From the NCBI GenBank assembly GCA_021155145.1, contig JAJNPX010000290.1, forward strand, positions 1-5,897: a stretch of DNA of 5,897 bases, read 5' to 3'. The notes beneath the pieces are model-generated. The model made no database searches. It saw nothing but the letters and a program-made list of their open reading frames with translations, and was not told where the DNA came from. Both the position numbers and the translations under genes were made by a program. Below, one piece after another: positions 1 to 5,794 of the stretch (its first letter is position 1; each line of letters starts with the position of its first letter). This stretch comes from Acidisarcina sp. GTDB taxonomy: Bacteria; Acidobacteriota; Blastocatellia; Pyrinomonadales; Pyrinomonadaceae.

Positions 1-138
1 TACGGGACGATGGTCGAGTGCGATCTTCACGGCTGGCGGTTCGACGTTCGCTCGGGTGAATGCTTCACGGATCGTAAGTGCTCGATCGAGAGTTACGAGG
101 TAAAGATCGAGGACGGCTGGATAAAGATCGTCGTGTGA
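1..138 (+). CDS. Rieske [2Fe-2S] ferredoxin-like protein, C-terminal part (5' truncated by window edge)
   Basis: Frame 1 is open from the first base to a TGA at 136-138 and gives 45 residues. The piece contains C-D-L-H-G-W-R-F-D (residues 7-15). This is the second cluster-ligand pair (Cys-x2-His) of Rieske proteins followed by the usual HGWRFD stretch, then S-G-E-C and a typical C-terminal strand pair ending in W-I-K-I-V-V. In the family, two Cys and two His hold a [2Fe-2S] cluster that passes electrons to an oxygenase or reductase. The first Cys-x-His pair must lie upstream, outside the window. Small Rieske ferredoxins are about 100-115 residues, so roughly half the protein is missing if this is a single-domain one. 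A soluble cytoplasmic ferredoxin or NirD-like subunit is likelier than a large oxygenase alpha subunit, because the protein ends soon after the Rieske domain. The partner cannot be named from here. It is convergent with the next gene and followed by a hairpin terminator. Confidence 0.85.
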   Translation, partial: YGTMVECDLHGWRFDVRSGECFTDRKCSIESYEVKIEDGWIKIVV

Positions 139-166
139 CCCGACCGCACAAGGCGCACAATGAACG

Positions 167-197
167 AAAACCTCCGGTTTCTGACGCCGGAGGTTTT
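167..197. terminator. Bidirectional intrinsic terminator between convergent genes
   Basis: An 11-bp perfect inverted repeat, AAAACCTCCGG (167-177) and CCGGAGGTTTT (187-197), encloses a 9-base loop. Each strand reads a GC-rich stem flanked by an A-run before and a T-run after, so it can stop transcription both from the Rieske gene (+) and from the YbaY-repeat gene (-), whose stop codon lies 17 bases to the right. Confidence 0.9.
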
Positions 198-213
198 TCA
201 CATTGGCAGCAAA

Positions 214-1812
214 CTAGAACCGCAGCGTAACGTTCTGCCCGTCGAGAACGAGATCCGAGGCTGTCAGATTGCGGAGATTCCGGCCGCTATATGAGACCTG
301 TATCTCGCCGCTGGCATCCGCGTCACCTGACCCCTCGACCGTTATGCGAAGGGTATTCTCATCGAAATAGGTCAGCTTTCCTGAAAAGGCGATCGACCCG
401 TCGAGCCGCGACAGAGTGACTGCGGCGTTTCCATTGGCATCGACCGATACGCTGGCGCGGATCAGGAACATCGAACTTCGCCCTTCGATATTCAATGTGC
501 CGGTGCCGAACTTCGAAAGCGAGATCGTCCGGCCCGTGACCGGCGTCGGGCCATCGCTGGCCGGCACGACAATGATCTCGATATTCTGGTCCTGATTCCC
601 TCGAAGCGTTACCGGCACGCCCGATTCGGTCCTGAATTTGAGTTCTCCACCCGACCGTATCTCGGCCTGAAGCTGGTAGCTTCGCTGGCGGTCGATATTG
701 CGCATCTCATACGGCAGTTCGAAGTTGAAAGGCACCTGCCGATTTCCGGTGGAGAACTTCGTCTCCGCGACGGCGGTTCCCGCGTTGTTCGCGGCGTCCA
801 CGAGCCGAACCGTGACCTCGGAATTCGGAGCCAGGGCTATTCTCTGCCTGTAGCTGACCGTTCCGCGAACGACCGTGTCTCGCTGCCCACCGCCACCGCC
901 CACCGGAACGACGGTTATCTCTACGTTCCGCGGATTACCCTGGGTGATGACCGGGTAGCTGGTATCGGTAATGAAAAGCAGGCGATTTCCGTCTCGGATC
1001 TCCGCCTGCACCGCGTAGCGATTTCGTTCCTGGACCCGAGTGCGGTCATACGCGAGGTCGAATGGGATCGGAACCTGCTTTCCCGACGTGTCTATCCGCT
1101 GTTCGGCAACGACGACCGCGGATGCATCCTGACGTGTGACATCGACGATCTTGACCAGCAAGACGGCTCCGGAGGGAAGAGCGCTCCGCTGGCGATAGGA
1201 CACCGTCCCCGAAACGACGTTGTCCATGGTTCCAACCTCACCTCCGTCCTCACGGCAGACCGCCGCGGTATCCACGTCGCCCGGAACGACGATCGCTCGC
1301 GCTCCACGGCCCATCGAATAGTTGACGGTACTGGTTTGCGACGGGCAGCAAAGAGCGTCGCGGGAAGTGTATCGTGCAAATTCCGCCGTCAGTTCGGTCG
1401 AACTATTAAGCCTGACGAGGCCCATCGAGCCGTCGGTGCGGGCGGTCATCGGTTCCGGAGCAAGCGTTCCCGCAAACCGATCACGGACGAACACGAACGC
1501 ATTGTATTGATCGGGGCGGCACATCCCATCGGCGCCCGCCATCGCCGTTACGATCGTCGTCGGGCCAAAGGTCTGGCTGGGGCCGAAAAGCGACCAGCCG
1601 GCACGCGTCACCGCCCGGTCGGCGATACTTTCGGGGGCTCGGATCTGGGACCGGCACATCGGATCGATAGCAACGAGCATTCGAGGTGCCGGCGGGACGA
1701 CACCGCTGGCGTTGTTCCAATTGTTGATCGGGCGGTCAAGCCACGAAACCTGTGCTGACGCGGCGGCCGCGAGCACGAGTAATAAAAAAAATGATCCAAA
1801 TGTACGCAACAT
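214..1812 (-). CDS. Secreted multidomain protein: LppP/LprE-like N-terminal region, two tandem YbaY-type domains, C-terminal beta domain
   Basis: A 532-residue protein. The ATG at 1812 is chosen because GGGAGGAG lies 6 bases upstream and a signal peptide (M-L-R-T-F, hydrophobic core, A-S-A-Q near 18-21) starts directly there. An in-frame GTG at 1833 would place the ribosome site inside the gene. After the signal peptide, residues 22-195 carry five cysteines (53, 98, 155, 156, 186) and a D-A-L-C-C-P-S motif resembling the LppP/LprE lipoprotein family. Two copies of a YbaY (YscW-like, PF09619-type) domain follow at about 201-303 and 313-417. Each begins G-T-V-S-Y-R-Q-R and contains Q-V-P-(I/F)-x-F-x-L-x-Y and A-E-I-R motifs, and a five-Gly linker (305-309) separates them. 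Residues 427-532 look all-beta, rich in short Ser/Thr/Gly strands, and I do not recognise the fold. There is no lipobox Cys at the cleavage site, so the product should be soluble and periplasmic or secreted rather than a lipoprotein. Its function is unknown. E. coli YbaY is a single-domain lipoprotein of about 190 residues, so this architecture is enlarged. It is the last gene of the minus-strand cluster. Confidence 0.85.
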   Translation of the reverse strand: MLRTFGSFFLLLVLAAAASAQVSWLDRPINNWNNASGVVPPAPRMLVAIDPMCRSQIRAPESIADRAVTRAGWSLFGPSQTFGPTTIVTAMAGADGMCRPDQYNAFVFVRDRFAGTLAPEPMTARTDGSMGLVRLNSSTELTAEFARYTSRDALCCPSQTSTVNYSMGRGARAIVVPGDVDTAAVCREDGGEVGTMDNVVSGTVSYRQRSALPSGAVLLVKIVDVTRQDASAVVVAEQRIDTSGKQVPIPFDLAYDRTRVQERNRYAVQAEIRDGNRLLFITDTSYPVITQGNPRNVEITVVPVGGGGGQRDTVVRGTVSYRQRIALAPNSEVTVRLVDAANNAGTAVAETKFSTGNRQVPFNFELPYEMRNIDRQRSYQLQAEIRSGGELKFRTESGVPVTLRGNQDQNIEIIVVPASDGPTPVTGRTISLSKFGTGTLNIEGRSSMFLIRASVSVDANGNAAVTLSRLDGSIAFSGKLTYFDENTLRITVEGSGDADASGEIQVSYSGRNLRNLTASDLVLDGQNVTLRF

Positions 1813-1818
1813 AAATTT

Positions 1819-1826
1819 CTCCTCCC
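1819..1826 (-). promoter_or_regulatory. Strong ribosome binding site of the YbaY-repeat gene
   Basis: On the minus strand this reads GGGAGGAG, 6 bases before the ATG at 1812. It is the best Shine-Dalgarno match in the window and decides the start: the upstream GTG at 1831-1833 in the same frame would encode M-N-W-E-E-K-F across the binding site and spoil the signal peptide. Confidence 0.85.
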
Positions 1827-1843
1827 AGTTCACGTTAACCAGA

Positions 1844-1859
1844 TCGAAACCAGTTTCGA
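1844..1859. promoter_or_regulatory. Perfect palindromic inverted repeat in the leader of the YbaY-repeat gene (possible operator)
   Basis: TCGAAAC-CA-GTTTCGA is a 7-bp perfect inverted repeat with a 2-base centre, starting 32 bases upstream of the ATG at 1812. The size and short centre suit a dimeric regulator site better than a terminator, since no U-tract follows. No convincing -35/-10 pair was seen in the 148-base gap (1813-1960), so the gene may be transcribed from the upstream operon. A binding role is inference from symmetry alone. Confidence 0.35.
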
Positions 1860-1960
1860 CCTTTGGAAACTCAATTTCGCCCGAAGTCTGTCGACATCAG
1901 GTACATGAGCAAGTAAGTGCATGGGGCAACCAATCGATATTACCACCAATAGCGAACCGC

Positions 1961-2896
1961 CTATTGATCGCGTGCTATCTCTTTTCTGATCTGGACGATA
2001 AACGAGCGGACCGCTTCAGCCTCGACGCTGTCTGGAAAAAGGCGGAGAAATTCCTGATAGATCGCGATCGCCTCGTTATAACGTTTCCGCTTTTCGTAGA
2101 TGAGGCCGAGCAACTGCATTATTATTGTCGCGTCGGGTGCTCCCGAAAGCTGATCGACGGCAATGGAGAGATTCTTTGCAGCCTCGTCAAAGGCCTTCTC
2201 CGATCCGGCTGGATCCGAATCTTCCAGGACCTCGGCTTTTTCCTTATAGAGGAGGCCGAGCCCCGTGTATGCCTCAGGCTGGAAACCGCGGCCTTCAACG
2301 ATCGCACGCTTGAATGATGCGATCGCCTTTGCCTCTTCCGCAACGTCCTTGTAGATCCTGCCTTCGATCGCGGAGGCTTCGGCATTTCGCGGACTGATCT
2401 TTTTCACATCGCCAAGCACTTTGAGAGCTGCGTCGGCGTCTCCGGTCTCGGCGAGGTTGCGCGCTAGTGCCAAATGAGCTCGTACGAGTTTCGGATCGAG
2501 GCCGATCGCTTTCCTATACGCAGCGATGGCTTTTGCGCGGTCCAGGACCGACTGTCGTTCACCTTCCTGGAATGCTAGTTCTGCCTCGTCATTGGTCGGC
2601 GTGAGTTTGACCGTCAGGTCGCCGCGGTGAGCGGGAAGCAGCCGCGCCGACGCCTCCGAGAATCCGGCTGCCCGTACTCGGACCGTTCTGACGCCCGGCG
2701 CCGCGGTCCGAATCTTAAGGCGGCCGCTGCTATCCGTTACGCCGAAGAAAACGGAGCCGAGCCACACGGATGCCCCTGGTTCCGAAACGACCGTAAAAGT
2801 GCGAAGCGGTCTTGGAGCTTGCGCCTGGGCGTCTGCGGTGAACGACGCAAACATGATCGCGATGATCAGGGCCTTACTTTTCAGGTTCATTCTCAT
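1961..2896 (-). CDS. Secreted PEGA-domain and TPR-repeat protein
   Basis: 311 residues from the ATG at 2896, with GGTG six bases before it. An ATG at 2890 is a possible alternative, and the longer TTG start at 2908 is less likely. An N-terminal signal peptide (K-S-K, then a hydrophobic stretch, cleavage near A-D-A-Q-A-Q at about residues 20-26) indicates export. Residues 34-100 match a PEGA-type domain: S-E-P-G-A-S-V-W-L-G near 38-47, then a G-x-T-D-x-x-G-R-L turn and a P-G-x-R-x-V-R-V-R-A strand. Residues 106-290 form about five TPR-like helix pairs, with consensus-like ends such as Y-R-K-A-I-G-L-D-P (127-135) and Y-Q-E-F-L-R-L-F-P (280-288). One repeat (about 207-250) carries an insertion with acidic residues. 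PEGA domains are thought to bind surface or peptidoglycan components and TPRs to bind proteins, so a periplasmic scaffold or chaperone is a reasonable inference, with no known substrate. It overlaps the end of the DUF389 gene by 23 bases, pointing to co-transcription and probably coupled translation. Confidence 0.85.
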   Translation of the reverse strand: MRMNLKSKALIIAIMFASFTADAQAQAPRPLRTFTVVSEPGASVWLGSVFFGVTDSSGRLKIRTAAPGVRTVRVRAAGFSEASARLLPAHRGDLTVKLTPTNDEAELAFQEGERQSVLDRAKAIAAYRKAIGLDPKLVRAHLALARNLAETGDADAALKVLGDVKKISPRNAEASAIEGRIYKDVAEEAKAIASFKRAIVEGRGFQPEAYTGLGLLYKEKAEVLEDSDPAGSEKAFDEAAKNLSIAVDQLSGAPDATIIMQLLGLIYEKRKRYNEAIAIYQEFLRLFPDSVEAEAVRSFIVQIRKEIARDQ

Positions 2897-4256
2897 TGGA
2901 TGCACCAAGCAGGAGTTCGATGCCGACCTTATAGTCTGCCCGTCGCTCGGCCAGATACTTCTCTACCTTGCTTCGTATGGACTCCATGTTATCGGCCTGA
3001 GTACCGGGCTCGACGGTAATGACGACGATCCGGCCGGATTCAACTTCGCTTTGCTCGGCTGCGGACAGTTCCTTCCACTTGGCCGACAAAATAGCTGGAT
3101 CAAGCAGTTTTATCTCGTTAAGAATGAGAATGTCCGGATCGGTCCTCGCCCGGAGCGCGTTCAGTTCGGAGGTAAGGCGTGTTATCTCATTTTCCTGAGC
3201 CTCATCTATCCCGGAGATGATCCTGAAACGCTCGGCAACGTCATTCTCAACGTTGGTCGAGAGTTTCACTATCTCGGACCGCGCCATATTCAGTTGGACA
3301 CAATTGAGTTCAAGCTCACCAATGCCAAAACTGTCCATCCTGGACCTGAGCTCGGCCTTCTCCGCGGGGCTGACCGGCCGGCCGACCACATAGACCTTTA
3401 AAACAGCGGGATCTTTGGTCGTGTCAATGTCCCAGCGGATCGGCTGCCGGTCATCCTCCTTGATAGCTTTCTCTACGAACGTCCGCACGCCGCGATCGAA
3501 CTTTGCCTTTCTCAGCACATCGTAAAAGATCACGCCGCTGGGGATCGAGATCAGGATCGCACCGGCGATGATAAGACGCTGCATCCAGACCGAGGTCTCG
3601 TTGTCCAATTCGGCCCGCCGCGGAAAGCGAAGCGCCAAACAGATCAGGTACGTCGCAAGGCTGATAAAGAACGCGTTGATGAAATAAAGGTAAAAGGCCC
3701 CGAGAAAGATGCCCGAATCGTAGCGGGCCAATCCATACCCCGCCGTACAGATGGGCGGCATAAGAGCGGTCGCGATGGCGACACCCGGTATGGCGCTCGT
3801 CTTTGATTTGCGGGAACCGGCCACGATGCCCGCGACCCCGCCGAAGAAGGCGACACCGATATCAAGCAGGGTGGGAGTGGTCCGTGCGGCAAGTTCCTGT
3901 GTGAGTTCGCCGAACGGCGAGAGAGAAAAATAAACGGTACTGGTGCCGAGAGCGATCACGGTCGCCGTCGCCAGGCTCTGAAGCCCGCGCCACAGAAGCC
4001 TCTTATCGAAAATGGCGATGCCGAGGCCTACGGCAAGGATCGGCGACATCAATGGAGATATGAGCATCGCCCCGATTATCACCGCGGTCGAATTAAGGTC
4101 GAGGCCGATGGAGGCAAGGATCGACGAACAAAAAAGCATCCAGACGTTCGCACCGCGAAGTTGTGTGTTGGTGCTTATCTCCTCGATCGTGCCTTTCACA
4201 TCTGTCCCGCCACGGATCGACGTGATCATCCTTAAAAATCTGATCCACTTTTCCAT
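2874..4256 (-). CDS. DUF389 family integral membrane protein
   Basis: 460 residues. The signature G-A-M-L-I-S-P-L-M-S-P-I (62-73) and G-V-A-I-A-T-A-L-M-P-P (158-168) identify the DUF389 (TIGR00341-like) family, whose function is not established. About seven membrane segments can be read: 36-53, 57-83, 92-111, 128-147, 153-175, 182-209 and 225-246. The C-terminal 210 residues are soluble: a short alpha/beta unit (about 272-322, including L-K-V-Y-V-V-G-R-P-V-S-P-A-E-K-A), a charged coiled-coil-like helix (about 326-372), and a second alpha/beta unit (373-451). The start is the first ATG, six bases after the antiporter stop. There is only a weak GGG upstream, so translation is probably coupled to that gene. 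An internal Met at residue 10 is an alternative start but would lose the amphipathic first helix. The tight spacing to a CPA2 antiporter suggests a related role in ion or envelope homeostasis, but this is inference from context. Confidence 0.9.
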   Translation of the reverse strand: MEKWIRFLRMITSIRGGTDVKGTIEEISTNTQLRGANVWMLFCSSILASIGLDLNSTAVIIGAMLISPLMSPILAVGLGIAIFDKRLLWRGLQSLATATVIALGTSTVYFSLSPFGELTQELAARTTPTLLDIGVAFFGGVAGIVAGSRKSKTSAIPGVAIATALMPPICTAGYGLARYDSGIFLGAFYLYFINAFFISLATYLICLALRFPRRAELDNETSVWMQRLIIAGAILISIPSGVIFYDVLRKAKFDRGVRTFVEKAIKEDDRQPIRWDIDTTKDPAVLKVYVVGRPVSPAEKAELRSRMDSFGIGELELNCVQLNMARSEIVKLSTNVENDVAERFRIISGIDEAQENEITRLTSELNALRARTDPDILILNEIKLLDPAILSAKWKELSAAEQSEVESGRIVVITVEPGTQADNMESIRSKVEKYLAERRADYKVGIELLLGASNENEPEK

Positions 4257-4262
4257 CGGTCG

Positions 4263-5504
4263 TTACCCAAGCCGCGTGAAGTCCTCGGAAATATCCGTGT
4301 CAATAATAACGTCTTCTACTCCGTCAAGGTCCCGATCTTCTGAATAGAATATCTTGATCAATGGAGGTGCGATCAGCGTCGTGGCGACCGCCATAAAGAG
4401 GACGGATGCAAAGAACTGCTCGCTGATCACGGCCATCCCGAGCCCGATCTGCGCCACGACGATGCCGACCTCGCCGCGCGGGATCATCCCGACGCCTATC
4501 TGTGCCATCTCACGTCGCTTCATTCCCCACGCCCCAAGCCCGCCGCCGACGAACTTAGTAACGACAGCCGCAGCAGTGATCACGAGCGCAAGAACGACCA
4601 CGGAAGAATCGTTGAATACCGAGAGATTCAGCTGCATCCCGATGTGCACAAGAAAGAAAGGCACGAGAAACTCGGTCACGCCGCTCGTCAGCACACGCAT
4701 CTTCTGATTTCCTTCAGTCGCCTCGGCGAGAGCCATTCCGGCCAGAAACGCGCCTATTATGGCCGCGACGCCAAAATACAGCGAGACCACCGAAAGGCCG
4801 AAACAACACATCAATCCAATGTTAAAGAATGGCTTATTTACGTGCAGGTCGCTGATGCGCGGCGCGAGGGCGGTCATTATCCTGGCACCGAAAAGGCCTA
4901 CGACGACGGTGAACAAGATCGCAAGGCCCGCCGTTTTCGCGAGGTTTGCAAAATTGACCGCTCCGTCGGCCAGCCCCGAAACTACCGAGAGGATGATCAG
5001 CCCGAGTATGTCGTCGATGACCGCGGCGCCCAGTATCACCCGAGACGTTTCGAGATCGAGCAAGCCCATCGAGCCTAGAACGCGTGCCGTTATCCCGACC
5101 GATGTGGCGACCAGAGCCGCCCCGATGAACATCGATTCGATGAAGGTACCGCCCCAAAACAATGCGATCAGATATCCGGCGACGAACGGAAAGACCACTC
5201 CGAGCGTGGCGACCAGGGCGGCCTTTTTTCCGACCCTCAATATATCCTGCGGTTTTGTTTCGAGGCCGACTGTGAACAATAGAAAGATCACGCCGATCTC
5301 GGCGACGATGCTGATCAGCTCTGTCGGCTGAACCAGGCCCAGTACGCTCGGCCCGATGATCACGCCGGCGAGGATCTCGCCCACGACCGCGGGCTGCCTG
5401 AGCCGCTCGAACAACTCGGCCATGACCTTTGCGGCCGCGATGATGATGAATAATGCTAATAGTACGCCTGCGTGCTCAACGGCCGCAGCAAGAACAGTCG
5501 GCAT
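4263..5504 (-). CDS. CPA2-family cation:proton antiporter (Na+/H+ exchanger type), membrane domain only
   Basis: 413 residues from the ATG at 5504 (M-P-T-V-L); a TTG two codons earlier is less likely. The protein is almost entirely membrane segments, about 12-13. Family motifs are clear: E-I-G-V-I-F-L-L-F-T-V-G-L-E (69-82); T-S-V-G-I-T-A-R-V-L (134-143) in the broken-helix region; A-V-I-D-D-I-L-G (161-168) with the double Asp 164/165 that binds the cation and proton in NapA-type exchangers; a conserved-looking Lys 317 (T-K-F-V-G-G-G); and M-I-P-R-G-E-V-G-I-V (340-349). In the family these exchange Na+ or K+ for H+ across the inner membrane. There is no C-terminal TrkA-N/RCK domain, unlike KefB/KefC, so glutathione gating is not expected. 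Instead, a short acidic tail (388-413) contains D-R-D-L-D-G-V-E-D, resembling a calcium-loop motif. No good Shine-Dalgarno precedes the ATG. It is the first gene of the minus-strand operon. Whether the ion is Na+ or K+ cannot be told from sequence. Confidence 0.92.
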   Translation of the reverse strand: MPTVLAAAVEHAGVLLALFIIIAAAKVMAELFERLRQPAVVGEILAGVIIGPSVLGLVQPTELISIVAEIGVIFLLFTVGLETKPQDILRVGKKAALVATLGVVFPFVAGYLIALFWGGTFIESMFIGAALVATSVGITARVLGSMGLLDLETSRVILGAAVIDDILGLIILSVVSGLADGAVNFANLAKTAGLAILFTVVVGLFGARIMTALAPRISDLHVNKPFFNIGLMCCFGLSVVSLYFGVAAIIGAFLAGMALAEATEGNQKMRVLTSGVTEFLVPFFLVHIGMQLNLSVFNDSSVVVLALVITAAAVVTKFVGGGLGAWGMKRREMAQIGVGMIPRGEVGIVVAQIGLGMAVISEQFFASVLFMAVATTLIAPPLIKIFYSEDRDLDGVEDVIIDTDISEDFTRLG

Positions 5505-5517
5505 AGGCAAAATCGGT

Positions 5518-5540
5518 TAAACTGCTAGAACGACAGTTTA
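5518..5540. promoter_or_regulatory. Inverted repeat in the antiporter leader
   Basis: TAAACTG (5518-5524) and CAGTTTA (5534-5540) form a 7-bp perfect inverted repeat with a 9-base centre, ending 14 bases before the antiporter ATG. It overlaps the tentative -10 of the antiporter promoter, so it could be an operator, or a hairpin that hides the poor ribosome site. A second pair, GCTGCAG (5550-5556) and CTGCAGC (5568-5574), lies just upstream. A regulatory role is inferred only from symmetry and position. Confidence 0.35.
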
Positions 5541-5564
5541 CCAACATCCGCTGCAGCCAGCCAA
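5535..5564 (-). promoter_or_regulatory. Tentative sigma70 promoter of the antiporter operon
   Basis: On the minus strand, TTGGCT (5559-5564) and TAAACT (5535-5540) are separated by 18 bases. Both hexamers are mediocre matches (about four of six each). A transcript would start near 5528 and give a leader of about 24 bases before the ATG at 5504. It is the only plausible pair seen between this gene and the divergent tRNA promoter. Confidence 0.3.
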
Positions 5565-5587
5565 AACCTGCAGCTCAGTTAAATGAC

Positions 5588-5615
5588 TTGATTTTTGCGT
5601 GCCGGAACTTATAAT
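5588..5615 (+). promoter_or_regulatory. Sigma70 promoter of tRNA-Met
   Basis: TTGATT (5588-5593) and a perfect TATAAT (5610-5615) are separated by 16 bases. Transcription would start near 5621-5623, leaving a leader of only about five bases to be removed by RNase P before the tRNA at 5627. Confidence 0.8.
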
Positions 5616-5626
5616 TAAGCGTTCGT

Positions 5627-5703
5627 GGCTGGGTAGCTCAGATGGTTAGAGCGTGGGATTCATAACCCCAAGGTCGGGAGTTCGATCCTCCCCCCCGCCA
5701 CCA
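5627..5703 (+). tRNA. tRNA-Met(CAU), elongator type, CCA encoded
   Basis: The full cloverleaf can be drawn. The acceptor is 5627-5633 with 5693-5699; the D stem is GCTC (5636-5639) with GAGC (5649-5652). The anticodon stem is 5654-5658 with 5666-5670 around loop TTCATAA, giving anticodon CAT at 5661-5663. The variable loop has five bases, and the T arm is GGGAG-TTCGATC-CTCCC (5676-5692). Discriminator A5700 is followed by an encoded CCA. The first acceptor pair is G1-C72, so it lacks the mismatch usual in bacterial initiator tRNA, and elongator Met is the best call. A CAU tRNA for Ile (lysidine-modified) cannot be fully excluded by eye. Two stem mismatches are visible: T4 with C69 in the acceptor and A31 with C39 at the end of the anticodon stem. 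Confidence 0.92.
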
Positions 5704-5719
5704 AGTTTTCAGGTGATCG

Positions 5720-5749
5720 CGGCAGGCCTTGAGCCTGCCGTTCTTGTTT
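5720..5749 (+). terminator. Intrinsic terminator after tRNA-Met
   Basis: CGGCAGGC (5720-5727) and GCCTGCCG (5733-5740) form an 8-bp perfect GC-rich stem with a 5-base loop, followed by the T-rich TTCTTGTTT (5741-5749). It lies 16 bases beyond the tRNA CCA end. Confidence 0.82.
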
Positions 5750-5751
5750 CC

Positions 5752-5794
5752 ACAAGAGAAAGGGGTCAGTCATGCAATTGTGCAATTCTCTTGT
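5752..5794. repeat. Inverted repeat around a GGGGTCAGTC core (REP/IS200-like edge, tentative)
   Basis: ACAAGAGAA (5752-5760) and TTCTCTTGT (5786-5794) are a perfect 9-bp inverted repeat enclosing 25 bases. Inside are GGGGTCAGTC (5762-5771) and a short tandem GCAATT (5774-5779, 5782-5787). A competing small hairpin, CTTGT-TTCC-ACAAG (5743-5756), shares the left arm. G-rich cores of this kind next to imperfect hairpins recall REP elements mobilised by Y1 (IS200-like) transposases. No transposase is visible in the window, so that assignment is inference. Confidence 0.4.

Noticed and set aside
1813..1833. Longer GTG start for the YbaY-repeat gene giving seven extra residues
   Set aside because: The extra codons span the GGGAGGAG ribosome site, and the signal peptide begins cleanly at the ATG at 1812.
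1712..2317. Plus-strand open frame of 201 codons crossing the gap between the YbaY and TPR genes
   Set aside because: It is antisense to two well-supported genes, has no ribosome site or recognisable domain, and its composition follows the opposite-strand codons.
2799..3401. Plus-strand open frame of 200 codons opposite the DUF389 gene end
   Set aside because: Antisense shadow: the minus strand encodes clear DUF389 and signal-peptide sequence here, and the plus product resembles nothing.
4644..5331. Overlapping plus-strand open frames (144 and 190 codons) opposite the antiporter
   Set aside because: Antisense to strongly conserved antiporter motifs. The products are basic, low-information sequences typical of shadow frames.
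5627..5703. Initiator tRNA-fMet
   Set aside because: The first acceptor pair is G-C, whereas bacterial initiators have an unpaired 1-72 position, and the GGG run of the anticodon stem is shifted by one base from the loop-closing position.
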